A stretch of 38,619 nt of DNA from Flexithrix dorotheae DSM 6795 (GCF_000379765.1 NZ_KB903457.1:1-38619), one strand, 5' to 3'. Positions 8,318 through 15,309 are shown, counted from the stretch's first letter. Notes: generated from the letters alone by a model not told the origin. A program made the numbers and translations.

Positions 8318-9126
8318 TTTCCATTTTTACTAAATCCCACCACCTCACAACAACCAAAGCCCTGAGAATTCCCTTTGCCAAAACCAGCCTGCAATCCGAA
8401 CTCTATCAGCTCTATGGGTGCCGTTAATTCAAAATTGAAGAGGTAACCGATCACTTTGTTTTGGGCTTTCGTTTGGGCTTTTATCATCACTCCTTTCTTG
8501 CGTGGTGGCCTGCCTGTGAGCCTAATGGCATAATCCTGATATTGAATAATTTCCGAGGCCAACTCTTTTTCCTGACTTAGCATCGCAGCTGAATATTTCT
8601 CTGTCAGATTACTGAAAAAATAGGACTGATAGTCTGAAGTATCAGGAGATAAATATTCCGTACTCCCATCCACTCTTTTTTTGGAAATCACCAGCGGAGA
8701 TTTAGTTGTTAATTGTACTGTGTTACTGGGTACAATAATTGGCTGGGCTTCTATCCTTTTCACACTCATCTTTGCCTGATTGAGCTGGTCACCTAAACTC
8801 AGGTACTGGTCTTTAAAAAGTCCCATGATGAACTTTTCTGCCCCTTCATCAACAAAAAAGGAGATGGTACAGGAAATTTCTCTACAATATAACTTTATCC
8901 TATCCCCTATCCGTTTCCAATGATTTTTAGGAAAATGAAAATTGGAAAAGGTAAATAGCCGGAAACTTTTGTTTTCTCCCAACTTATAGCCTTGAGAATG
9001 TAAAAAATCAGCAAAAGATTCATCTCCATGGTGGAGTATCCGATAAATCCAACTGGAAAGCTCATATTGGTAATTAATAGGCAATACTTGCCCCTTTTCC
9101 AGTTCAAATACTAACTGAAATCGCAT
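8314..9126 (-). CDS. cas6: crRNA-processing endoribonuclease Cas6
   Basis: 270 residues. Cas6 cuts the array transcript within each repeat, leaving the 8-nt handle. The N-terminus MRFQLVFELEKGQVLPINYQYELSSWIYRIL shows the first RAMP strand and the helix typical of Cas6, with His33 (ILHHG) a candidate catalytic His. Near the C-terminus lies the glycine-rich loop GLQAGFGKGNSQGFGCCEV, the hallmark of Cas6. It is the first gene of the cas operon and overlaps cas3 by 4 bp, so the whole set is probably read from a promoter in 9127-9340. Confidence 0.95.
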   Translation of the reverse strand: MRFQLVFELEKGQVLPINYQYELSSWIYRILHHGDESFADFLHSQGYKLGENKSFRLFTFSNFHFPKNHWKRIGDRIKLYCREISCTISFFVDEGAEKFIMGLFKDQYLSLGDQLNQAKMSVKRIEAQPIIVPSNTVQLTTKSPLVISKKRVDGSTEYLSPDTSDYQSYFFSNLTEKYSAAMLSQEKELASEIIQYQDYAIRLTGRPPRKKGVMIKAQTKAQNKVIGYLFNFELTAPIELIEFGLQAGFGKGNSQGFGCCEVVGFSKNGK

Positions 9127-9180
9127 TAATTATAGATTAAGGTAAAAGAAAGTATAATGTTACAGAATAAAATTCTGAAT

Positions 9181-9188
9181 CAAAAATA
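9181..9188 (-). promoter_or_regulatory. Candidate -7 box for the cas operon
   Basis: The minus strand reads TATTTTTG here, an exact match to the Bacteroidota TAnnTTTG -7 consensus, 55 bp upstream of the cas6 start. I could not find a convincing TTG -33 box at the usual 19-21 bp spacing, so this is only a candidate. Confidence 0.35.
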
Positions 9189-9217
9189 TTTTTTTGTGAA
9201 TTTTTTATTTATTTCAG

Positions 9218-9236
9218 ACCGTAAATCCTTTACGGT
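9218..9236. promoter_or_regulatory. 8-bp perfect inverted repeat upstream of cas6
   Basis: ACCGTAAA and TTTACGGT are separated by 3 bp (TCC). It sits about 30 bp upstream of the candidate cas -7 box and 120 bp past the end of the neighbouring leftward gene. It could be an operator for the cas promoter. It is a weaker terminator candidate, because the leftward side has no strong T tract. Confidence 0.4.
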
Positions 9237-9356
9237 TTGATCGCTTTTTTTTGTACTTTTTTTCCCTTCAATATTGCAAGGAATGAAAGCAGAAACGTTT
9301 CAGAATTACCTCCAATATTAGATTTCAACCAGTTTTATGATAGGATCTTTCTCCTC

Positions 9357-9860
9357 TTAAAGATTTTCAAAACATTCAATAAAACTTTTGATGCCAATTA
9401 GAATAATAACTTTCGATTCCTTTTCCATTTTTAATAGCGCTTCCCGATCTTCAAACTTAAGAAGAACAGCAGTCCACAAACCCTTAGATTGGAGGTTCTC
9501 TAAATCATTGGAAAACACTTTTTTCCTTGCGCTTTCATTGGGTTCCCCCTCACTATATTTTAGCATATCAATATGCTTTTTTTCAGCTCTCTCAAAAAAG
9601 GCCTCCGTTATTTTTTTTGTTTTCACATAGGGTTTGGATTTAAAATATTCCCAAATCATAAAATAAACCCTCATCAATTCATCCAATTCTTCTGGCTTGG
9701 TATCTAACCGATATCCTAATAACACTGATAAAAAAAATGGCTGGTATTTATAAATTTCATCAGAAACTCTATTAGCATATTCAGCATCTATATTATCAAC
9801 TGCTTTAATTAAGGCTGATAATTGAGGAATGTCTTTAAAATCATTTTTTGTCAATTTCAT
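9357..9860 (-). CDS. Hypothetical helical protein upstream of the cas operon
   Basis: 167 residues, not recognised. It looks like a soluble, largely helical protein rich in Lys and Glu, with no signal peptide and no membrane segment. The C-terminus turns hydrophobic (SKVIILIGIKSFIECFENL). It is read in the same direction as the cas operon but is separated from cas6 by 230 bp holding an inverted repeat and a candidate promoter, so it is probably a separate unit. Its start at 9860 is the first ATG and the frame is clean. Its place next to ardC and cas6 might suggest a defence or counter-defence link, but nothing in the sequence shows this. Confidence 0.7.
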   Translation of the reverse strand: MKLTKNDFKDIPQLSALIKAVDNIDAEYANRVSDEIYKYQPFFLSVLLGYRLDTKPEELDELMRVYFMIWEYFKSKPYVKTKKITEAFFERAEKKHIDMLKYSEGEPNESARKKVFSNDLENLQSKGLWTAVLLKFEDREALLKMEKESKVIILIGIKSFIECFENL

Positions 9861-10028
9861 GGTTACCCACCTTTTGTTTATTTCCAGTTTTCTGGCTAAA
9901 TATAATCACTTTCTCTAAACCGGGTACGATTCCTTACTTACTTCCCCCCTCCTATTTTCCTTAAAGAAAAATCTAAAATACTTCCAAGAGCAACTATTTC
10001 CCCACGATCAACCAATCAATAACAAGGC

Positions 10029-10081
10029 GTTTTCAGTGATCAATTTCCCGGTTATCACCAGCCAATTCGATCACTGAAAAC
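10029..10081. repeat. 13-bp perfect inverted repeat upstream of ardC
   Basis: The arms are GTTTTCAGTGATC (10029-10041) and GATCACTGAAAAC (10069-10081), with a 27-nt loop that begins and ends with a further AATT pair. It lies between two divergent genes, so a terminator role is unlikely. A large operator, or an oriT-type hairpin beside the leading-region genes, fits better. There is no equivalent upstream of radC. Confidence 0.6.
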
Positions 10082-10108
10082 ATCATCATCAAATCTAGAC
10101 ATTTCGGA

Positions 10109-10335
10109 TAAAGTTCCGTTTTTTTCCCGGAATGAGCCGCTACAGCTGTACTGCATACCTGCCCAATTCCACCCTGCAATCCTGCAAAAGACTGCCTGAT
10201 TTTATCCAAACACCAGTGTGCCCACTGTCCCAGCACCTGAGTTGCACTCCCCCAAGATAAAATCACGCTTCCTGTTTGCTGAGAATCCGGGATAAAAAAC
10301 GAGGGGTGATCCTACACACTAAATTTTTTGTTTCA
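10109..10335 (+). promoter_or_regulatory. Conserved structured element, copy A, upstream of ardC (radC-motif-like)
   Basis: This stretch is repeated at 12740-12966 upstream of radC. Shared blocks include TACAGCTG (10141), CTGCAAAAGACTGCCTG (10182-10198), CCTGAGTTGCACTCCCC (10236-10252), AAGATAAAA (10254-10262), CACGCTTCCT (10264-10273) and ACTAAATTTTTT (10318-10329). Hairpin CAGTG-TGCC-CACTG is seen here, and AAGTG-TGGC-CACTT in the other copy, so one base pair has changed on both sides (C-G to A-T). The downstream TAAATTTT resembles a -7 box 32 bp before the ATG. From memory, a radC motif of this type is known upstream of radC and antirestriction genes. The function is unknown. Confidence 0.8.
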
Positions 10336-10352
10336 TTTAAACCCTTCTAATC

Positions 10353-11231
10353 ATGAAAAATGATGTGTATCAAATCGTGACCGCTCAGTTAATCGAACAA
10401 CTTGAAAAAGGTACTGTCCCCTGGAAACAACCCTGGAATCAGTTTGGCCCTGCTGCCAATTATCTTACCAGGAAGCCTTACAGGGGAATTAATGCCCTTA
10501 TCCTCAACTCCCTTCATTTTACTTATCCATTTTTTCTCACTTTCAAACAAATCAAAAAGCTCGGTGGGAAAGTGCAAAAAGGAGCCAAATCCATTCCGGT
10601 GGTTTATTGGAATTTTGTGTTTAAAAATAAGGATACCGGAGAGCTTATTCCCGAAAACAAGCTGGCTAAATATCCCGCGGACCAAATCGATAAAAAGGCT
10701 TTTCTGAAATACTACAGGGTATTCAATATCTCCTGTGTAGAAGATGTACAATTCGATATCCCCGAACTGACTATCAAAGCTGATAACCACCTGATCTGGG
10801 AAGGTGAGCAGGTCCTGCGAAATATGCAGAATCCGCCTGCACTCAAACACGAAAAAGCTCAGGCCTTCTACAATCCCAAAGAGGATTTCATCAACATGCC
10901 AGCCATGGAATTATTTCCAGACTACACTTTATATTTAAGTATTTTATATCACGAACTCACCCACGCATCGGGCCATGCTTCCCGGCTGGATAGAAAAGCA
11001 ATTTCGGGAGGTAATGTCACTTTTGCAAATACTGTTTATAGTAAAGAGGAACTTTTGGCGGAGATGGGAGCATGTTTCCTTTGTGGGCATGTTGGCATTC
11101 AAAATCAGCAGACTCTGGAAGATTCAGCAGCCTACATTCAGGGTTGGTTGGATGTGCTTAAAAGTGACCACAAGTTGCTCATTGAAGCAGCGGCTCAGGC
11201 ACAAAAGGCTGTAGATTACATCCTGGCTTAA
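10353..11231 (+). CDS. ardC: ArdC-like antirestriction protein (ssDNA-binding domain plus zincin)
   Basis: 292 residues. The N-terminal domain (MKNDVYQIVTAQLIEQLEKG, then PWKQPWN, LTRKPYRGIN and KGAKSIPVVYW) is the ArdC single-strand DNA-binding domain. The C-terminal half is a zinc-metalloprotease-like domain with HELTH at 200-204 and a downstream Glu in YSKEELLAEMGA as third ligand. ArdC family members protect incoming plasmid DNA from host restriction during conjugation; here that role is inferred. It is monocistronic: element copy A lies just upstream and a strong terminator follows the stop codon. The length and both domains look intact. Confidence 0.92.
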   Translation: MKNDVYQIVTAQLIEQLEKGTVPWKQPWNQFGPAANYLTRKPYRGINALILNSLHFTYPFFLTFKQIKKLGGKVQKGAKSIPVVYWNFVFKNKDTGELIPENKLAKYPADQIDKKAFLKYYRVFNISCVEDVQFDIPELTIKADNHLIWEGEQVLRNMQNPPALKHEKAQAFYNPKEDFINMPAMELFPDYTLYLSILYHELTHASGHASRLDRKAISGGNVTFANTVYSKEELLAEMGACFLCGHVGIQNQQTLEDSAAYIQGWLDVLKSDHKLLIEAAAQAQKAVDYILA

Positions 11232-11237
11232 GTTTTT

Positions 11238-11263
11238 GGAAGGGGAAACCCTTCCTTTTTTTT
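11238..11263 (+). terminator. Rho-independent terminator after ardC
   Basis: Stem GGAAGGG / CCCTTCC (7 bp) with a GAAA tetraloop, followed by eight T residues. It starts 7 bp after the ardC stop codon, a textbook intrinsic terminator in the plus direction. Confidence 0.93.
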
Positions 11264-11280
11264 ATTTGAGGATTATAGCC

Positions 11281-11288
11281 TAATTTTG
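11281..11288 (+). promoter_or_regulatory. Candidate -7 box for the small gene at 11349
   Basis: TAATTTTG matches the Bacteroidota TAnnTTTG consensus and lies 61 bp before the ATG, directly after the ardC terminator. No -33 TTG is found at the standard spacing, so confidence is low. Confidence 0.35.
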
Positions 11289-11348
11289 TTGTACCACTCA
11301 CACAAAGGCTCCATAATCTACTACCTTTTTTTTTAAACTAAAAATTAA

Positions 11349-11555
11349 ATGATTATGTCACAGCCGGAAAATTTTAATCAAGATGCTTTTTCATTTAGGG
11401 ACGTGGAAAAACGATGGCAGAAGGACAGGAACCTGATTGCCACTGAGTATGATAATCGCCAGATTACTTATGATGAATTCATCGAAAAATTGCTGAATCT
11501 CAGGAAGGAATATATGCCTTACTTCCAGCAAAAACTGGATAGAGGTAAAAAGTAG
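11349..11555 (+). CDS. Small charged hypothetical protein
   Basis: 68 residues, not recognised. The core (FSFRDVEKRWQKDRNL, then EYDNRQITYDEFIEKLLNLR) predicts two charged amphipathic helices with no cysteines and no membrane segment. A second ATG at 11355 (MSQPENF) is an alternative start. It is read in the same direction as ardC and radC in the establishment segment, isolated by the upstream terminator. A small DNA- or protein-binding partner is possible but not shown. Confidence 0.65.
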   Translation: MIMSQPENFNQDAFSFRDVEKRWQKDRNLIATEYDNRQITYDEFIEKLLNLRKEYMPYFQQKLDRGKK

Positions 11556-11583
11556 CATCATTCAGATTTCAACCAGCAAGGCA

Positions 11584-11613
11584 CATAATTGGCTTTTTGT
11601 TTAACCAATTATG
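11584..11613. repeat. 9-bp inverted repeat between two small genes
   Basis: CATAATTGG (11584-11592) and CCAATTATG (11605-11613) with a 12-nt T-rich loop. It could be a terminator for the small gene ending at 11555, or an operator for the gene starting at 11711. There is no T tract after the stem, so an operator seems slightly more likely. Confidence 0.45.
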
Positions 11614-11691
11614 GAGAATATCATTTTAGTGTGGAAAAAACCAGATGGTTTGTTGCTGATGAAGCAAATATCCTCTGACGTTTCTTCGTAA
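11611..11691 (+). CDS. Possible 26-residue small ORF
   Basis: A short frame (MENIILVWKKPDG, ending with TAA at 11689-11691) fills most of the gap before the gene at 11711 and overlaps the right arm of the inverted repeat. There is no clear ribosome-binding site and no homology I recognise. It could be a leader peptide or chance. Confidence 0.2.
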   Translation: MENIILVWKKPDGLLLMKQISSDVSS

Positions 11692-11710
11692 TAACAAATA
11701 GTGGTTCACT

Positions 11711-12076
11711 ATGAGAACATTAGCAAGCTTACTGAAAGCAGGATACTCGCCCAGAAATGGCTCCTATTTTTACCGAAAAAATGATGAGGATCCCTACATT
11801 TATTTTTGCAGATTTGATTACGGTTATAAAAGAAAACCCATCACCAAACCCTATGACAGAGTTTTTGATCCCAAAGTTTTGTACATCCACCCCTACTTTC
11901 CCGATCAGCCCATACAATTAGTAGAGATTATAAAATCCTTTCCTTATGGAAAGAGATACCATAAACACGCCTTAGTAGATGGAGTATTGAAACTGGCTGA
12001 AAATATATGGTTCACCGAAGAACAAATTTACCTTTACCCCACTTTTTTCAGACCGATTTATTGGGGGTATACTTAA
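11711..12076 (+). CDS. Hypothetical protein rich in aromatic residues
   Basis: 121 residues, not recognised. It is strikingly rich in Tyr, Phe and Pro (GSYFYRKNDEDPYIYFCRFDYG, then IHPYFPDQP), with no membrane helix or signal. The composition suggests a small compact beta-rich domain. It is read with ardC and radC in the same segment and followed by a hairpin at 12146-12169 that can end its transcript. The ATG at 11711 is the first in frame, and the next gene on this strand is radC. Confidence 0.65.
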   Translation: MRTLASLLKAGYSPRNGSYFYRKNDEDPYIYFCRFDYGYKRKPITKPYDRVFDPKVLYIHPYFPDQPIQLVEIIKSFPYGKRYHKHALVDGVLKLAENIWFTEEQIYLYPTFFRPIYWGYT

Positions 12077-12145
12077 TATTAAATCTTGGGGAGAAAGCAT
12101 CCATCATTTTTATCACACAGGTTTTTCTTTTCCCACAATAAAGTA

Positions 12146-12169
12146 AAAGCCCTAACCATGCAGGGCTTT
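12146..12169. terminator. Bidirectional terminator
   Basis: AAAGCCCT (12146-12153) and AGGGCTTT (12162-12169) form a perfect 8-bp stem with an 8-nt loop. On the minus strand the stem is followed by TTACTTTATTG, and in plus it is preceded by A residues. It lies between the plus-strand gene ending at 12076 and the minus-strand remnant ending at 12168, and can serve both. Confidence 0.75.
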
Positions 12170-12263
12170 ACCATTCAAAAATACTTGTCATACCCATCAT
12201 AAACTCCCCTCCTTCTACAAAGACCATGGTCTCTTCCAAATATTTTTTGATTGCTTCATTCAT
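12168..12263 (-). pseudogene. Short remnant resembling the start of an FGE-sulfatase/SUMF1 domain gene
   Basis: This 31-residue frame contains MVFVEGGEFMMG, close to the motif that opens formylglycine-generating-enzyme-family domains in Bacteroidota (usually MVFVEGGTFxMG). Such domains normally run for more than 200 residues. Here the frame stops after GMTSIFEW at a TAA, right on the terminator. It is most likely the 5' scrap of a deleted gene, with the terminator left behind. A genuine micropeptide is less likely. The match is to a short motif only, so this is tentative. Confidence 0.4.
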
Positions 12264-12336
12264 CTTACTCAATGATACAAAATATTTGCTTTTTGAGCAA
12301 TGGGGCTGGTTTTCTTCCTTGGTCTTAAAAAAACTG

Positions 12337-12564
12337 CTAATCCTCCGGCTCAGCTAAAAAGAATTTCCCTTTTTTGGGACTGGCTCTGCCGGTTTCCCAT
12401 TTGAAACCGTATTTTTCAGCCATCCTTTTCCAAAAGTTCACTAATATTCCATTGGGAATTTCTCCCTTATTGTTGCCTTCACTCAAATCACAGATTTCCT
12501 CATATTCCATGTCGCTCAATTCGTATTCTTTGTATATCAATGAAGTGTGATCTTTTTTTCCCAT
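12337..12564 (-). CDS. Small hypothetical protein
   Basis: 75 residues, not recognised. It is acidic in the middle (SDMEYEEICDLSEGNNKGE), and the second half (LVNFWKRMAEKYGFKWETG and following) predicts a helix and a basic tail. There are no cysteine pairs and no membrane segment. It is read leftward, alone, opposite to ardC and radC. The ATG at 12564 is the first in frame. It is a plausible gene by frame and composition only. Confidence 0.55.
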   Translation of the reverse strand: MGKKDHTSLIYKEYELSDMEYEEICDLSEGNNKGEIPNGILVNFWKRMAEKYGFKWETGRASPKKGKFFLAEPED

Positions 12565-12739
12565 ATTCTTTTCTTTACAGACTACAATGCAAATTTCTTT
12601 AAATAATTATTCTTCCGCAAAAGCAAACTGACATTAATTGTTTTCCATTTAGTGCTCAATCCATTGCCCAACCTTTTTTAAAGTGCCTTCTAATAACTTC
12701 CCTGCTTAACTGGACGGGGGAACTCACATTATAGTTTTG

Positions 12740-12966
12740 AATAAAGTTCGGTCGGTTTTTCGATACATCCCCTACAGCTGAACCTCATTATCTCCCCTTT
12801 TCTACCCGCATGGCTGCAAAAGACTGCCTGTTTGATTCCGACACAAGTGTGGCCACTTTCCCAGCTCCTGAGTTGCACTCCCCGAAGATAAAACACGCTT
12901 CCTTTGGCATTTAATCTCAAAATCAACCGGGGGGAAATCCAAAACTAAATTTTTTATTCACTTAAA
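12740..12966 (+). promoter_or_regulatory. Conserved structured element, copy B, upstream of radC (radC-motif-like)
   Basis: Second copy of the element at 10109-10335. The same blocks appear in the same order: TACAGCTG (12773-12780), CTGCAAAAGACTGCCTG (12814-12830), CCTGAGTTGCACTCCCC (12867-12883), AAGATAAAACACGCTTCCT (12885-12903) and ACTAAATTTTTT (12944-12955). Hairpins AAGTG-TGGC-CACTT and GAGT-TGC-ACTC are visible, and CCCC near 12880 could pair with the G run at 12929-12934. TAAATTTT, 7 of 8 to the -7 consensus, is 32 bp before the radC ATG, as in copy A. Spacing of blocks between copies is kept to within 1 bp. Confidence 0.8.
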
Positions 12967-12977
12967 TTTTTGATGCT

Positions 12978-13430
12978 ATGGATTATTCTCATCAGGTTGC
13001 CGAGGTTAAAGTTTCTTATTCTTCTAAAATTCCAGCGGCTAAAAGGCTGAAAATCGCTTGTTCAAAGGATGCCTACCATATCTTCAAACAACACTGGGAT
13101 ATGGATAGAATTGGCTTTGTAGAAGATTTTAAAATTCTATTGCTCAACCGGGCCAACAAGGTCCTGGGTATTTCTCATGCTTTTAGCGGAGGAATGTCAG
13201 GAGTGGTTGCCGATCCCAAAATCATTTTTGCTACTGCCCTGAAATGTGGCGCTGCAGGCCTTATCTGTTGTCATAACCACCCATCAATGAACCTAAATCC
13301 CAGCCAGCCAGATATTCAACTGACCAATAAGCTCAAAGAAGCGGGAAAGTTTTTAGACCTTCCATTACTCGATCACCTCATTTTAACGGAGGAGTCGTAT
13401 TATTCATTTGCGGACGAAGGGCTACTTTAG
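12978..13430 (+). CDS. radC: RadC-family JAB/MPN-domain protein
   Basis: 150 residues, the normal length of the short plasmid-type RadC proteins in Bacteroidota. The JAMM metal site is complete: H99-N-H101-P-S103 and D112 (CHNHPSMNLNPSQPD), with an upstream Glu near 49 (FVEDFKILLLN). The helix-hairpin-helix domain of chromosomal RadC is absent, as is common on mobile elements. The biochemical role of RadC is unsettled; its frequent presence with antirestriction genes suggests a task in handling incoming DNA. The element copy B lies directly upstream. It converges on the primase-like gene, with a hairpin between them. Confidence 0.93.
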   Translation: MDYSHQVAEVKVSYSSKIPAAKRLKIACSKDAYHIFKQHWDMDRIGFVEDFKILLLNRANKVLGISHAFSGGMSGVVADPKIIFATALKCGAAGLICCHNHPSMNLNPSQPDIQLTNKLKEAGKFLDLPLLDHLILTEESYYSFADEGLL

Positions 13431-13444
13431 GCCTTTTTCTTTTT

Positions 13445-13470
13445 AAAGCCTTGATTTAGTTCAGGGCTTT
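13445..13470 (+). terminator. Candidate terminator between radC and the transfer operon
   Basis: AAAGCCTTGA (13445-13454) and TCAGGGCTTT (13461-13470) form a 10-bp stem with one G-T wobble and a 6-nt loop. It sits between convergent genes and overlaps the stop codon of the primase-like gene. The T tract after the stem is weak. Confidence 0.5.
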
Positions 13471-14402
13471 AATTTATTTTGAGATGAGTTAGTTATCATA
13501 TTGGCCTTCTCATTTTCCAGTTTCCTGACTAAAAAGTCATTCAAATCTTTCGATTGTTCATACAAATGATTCCAGGTTTTAATGACTAATTTATCTTTTT
13601 TTTCTTCTTCTAATATCGCTTTTATGGATGCTGTTGCTTTCTTACCTGCAGCATCATTATCCAAAAACAGATGTACCTGCTGGTATGGTACTTTTTCTAT
13701 TTTTTCTAGCAATTGCTGTTGACTGCTCAACGAATTCATTACAATATATTCATCTCCCTCATGGTAAGATTTTTTCATGGTCTGATAACTTAAAAAATCC
13801 ATGAAGCCTTCAAAAACCAAAACCCTGTTTTTCTTGGCTAATTTGCCACAAATCGTGGTAATACTCTTTTTTCCAAAACAGCCTTTGTAAAAACTGTTTC
13901 TTACCTCAATTCCACCTTCATCATTTTCAAAACCAAGTCCGCTAAAAGCTTTTTCAGCATTACCAAAACTCACCTGTTTCAGATAGGATTTTCCCAGTTC
14001 CCTGGTGATTCCTCTTGTCCTTAAATATTTAAATAAAGTCGGCTTCCGTAAAGTACTGACTTCTATCAATTTAAAATAAATTTCCTTGTGGATTTTCACT
14101 TTCTTTAGGTTGGCTCTTTTTGGAGCAACCGGGCTTAAAGTATTACCTCCCAGCCACTCAAGGGCTGTTTTAAAGTCTTCAGTTCTCAGGTAGTATTTAG
14201 CAAAATCTATTGTTCCACCACCAGCTCCTTCTCCGAAATCATACCACATGTTAGTATGAATATCTAATTTAAAACTTGCTGTACGCTCCTGTCTGAAAGG
14301 TGATTTATACCAGTAGTTTTTTCCCCTGATCCGGTCGGGTTCATAGCCCATTCTGGACAATAGATCAGTTAATTGTATTTCATTGGCTTCCTGGTAGGTC
14401 AT
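13461..14402 (-). CDS. traP: TOPRIM DNA primase-like protein (TraP-type)
   Basis: 313 residues. The N-terminal part (SPFRQERTASFKLDIHTNMWYDFGEGAGGGTIDF, residues 34-67) follows the CHC2 zinc-binding primase pattern, but the cysteines are gone. The C-terminal TOPRIM domain shows E198 in VLVFEGFMDFLSYQ and the DxD pair D248/D250 in LFLDNDAAGKKA. It probably makes primers on the incoming single strand or helps start replication after transfer. It is the last gene of the long tra operon and overlaps traN by 4 bp (ATGA). The loss of the zinc ligands suggests it recognises DNA differently from DnaG. The name traP follows CTnDOT usage. Confidence 0.87.
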   Translation of the reverse strand: MTYQEANEIQLTDLLSRMGYEPDRIRGKNYWYKSPFRQERTASFKLDIHTNMWYDFGEGAGGGTIDFAKYYLRTEDFKTALEWLGGNTLSPVAPKRANLKKVKIHKEIYFKLIEVSTLRKPTLFKYLRTRGITRELGKSYLKQVSFGNAEKAFSGLGFENDEGGIEVRNSFYKGCFGKKSITTICGKLAKKNRVLVFEGFMDFLSYQTMKKSYHEGDEYIVMNSLSSQQQLLEKIEKVPYQQVHLFLDNDAAGKKATASIKAILEEEKKDKLVIKTWNHLYEQSKDLNDFLVRKLENEKANMITNSSQNKLKP

Positions 14403-15298
14403 TGTAATGTAGAGATGTTTTTGAAAAATTCTTTTTCCGAAATAATGTGTTCAATTATCCTTCTTCCTTTTTCTCCCTCATCCATAATGACCTGTAAATA
14501 ATTTCCTTTGGATAAGGAAAAACTCTCATTGAATTTAACGATAAACAGATTTATGCTACCTGGTTTTATTTCAGATGGAAATGCAAATCGTTCGAAGGTT
14601 AAAATCTCCTTTTCTGGAGCTACACTGGCCATTTGTTTTTTAGATTTTGCAATCAGAAAAAACTGTAAATATTCGCAATAATAAGTTAAGTTGGAGTAGT
14701 TTTTCATTTTAAAGGACAGGTAAATATCTTCTTCAATAGCTACAATATTATTGACATAAAAACCAATTTTTCCAGTCATCCCTCCCAGCACACACCGGTC
14801 CTTTTCAAACTCATTTTTAGCTACCGGTAAATTTAAGTTTGTTTTTTTATTATTGTTTTCGATATTGGGAGGCAAAACCACATTTGGTTGATTAGTTTCC
14901 ATTTCTGAGGTTTTCTTGATGGGAGGATTCGGACTTCCGAAATAAATCGCTTCTTGTTCCTTAAATTCATAGAAATATTGAGTGGTACTATGCTCCACAA
15001 TAATATTAGCCTGAAACAAAACATTCTCACAGATGATGCTAATATTTGAAGGAGGCAGTTCCTGATTAGTATTTGCCTGGACAGCAAATAAATTATCCTT
15101 TACAATTTTAGCCGAAAAATATTGTTCCTCCATTCCCAACTGTATATCTTCAATTTTATAAGTGGCAGGTATTTTCACATAAATCACTTTAAAGGCAGAA
15201 ATCACAATGTTTTTATGTTGATTTTCATCTTTTAAAACTTGTCCATGACTGGCGCTGATTCCGGAAGTGAGCAAGAGTAATAAAACTATCCTTTTCAT
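14399..15298 (-). CDS. traN: Conjugative transfer protein TraN (DUF4138-like)
   Basis: 299 residues. An N-terminal signal peptide (MKRIVLLLLLTSGISASHGQ) leads into a beta-rich domain typical of TraN of Bacteroidota conjugative elements, which is thought to act as a VirB9-type outer-membrane core component. A low-complexity linker with NNNKKTNLNLP near residues 150-160 separates two halves, and the C-terminal half carries DRCVLGGMTGKIGFYVNN. It is 11 bp after traM and overlaps the primase gene, in the normal tra order. A frame inside it in another register (14833-15087) is a shadow. Confidence 0.87.
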   Translation of the reverse strand: MKRIVLLLLLTSGISASHGQVLKDENQHKNIVISAFKVIYVKIPATYKIEDIQLGMEEQYFSAKIVKDNLFAVQANTNQELPPSNISIICENVLFQANIIVEHSTTQYFYEFKEQEAIYFGSPNPPIKKTSEMETNQPNVVLPPNIENNNKKTNLNLPVAKNEFEKDRCVLGGMTGKIGFYVNNIVAIEEDIYLSFKMKNYSNLTYYCEYLQFFLIAKSKKQMASVAPEKEILTFERFAFPSEIKPGSINLFIVKFNESFSLSKGNYLQVIMDEGEKGRRIIEHIISEKEFFKNISTLQ

Positions 15299-15309
15299 GT
15301 ATAAAGATT

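Noticed and set aside
10033-10266. 77-residue minus-strand frame antisense to element copy A
   Set aside because: It overlaps the conserved structured element. The similar frame over copy B (12729-12926) is broken by indels relative to it, so conservation follows the DNA or RNA structure and not a protein.
12729-12926. 65-residue minus-strand frame antisense to element copy B
   Set aside because: Same reason: it lies over the structured element and does not share one reading frame with the copy A frame.
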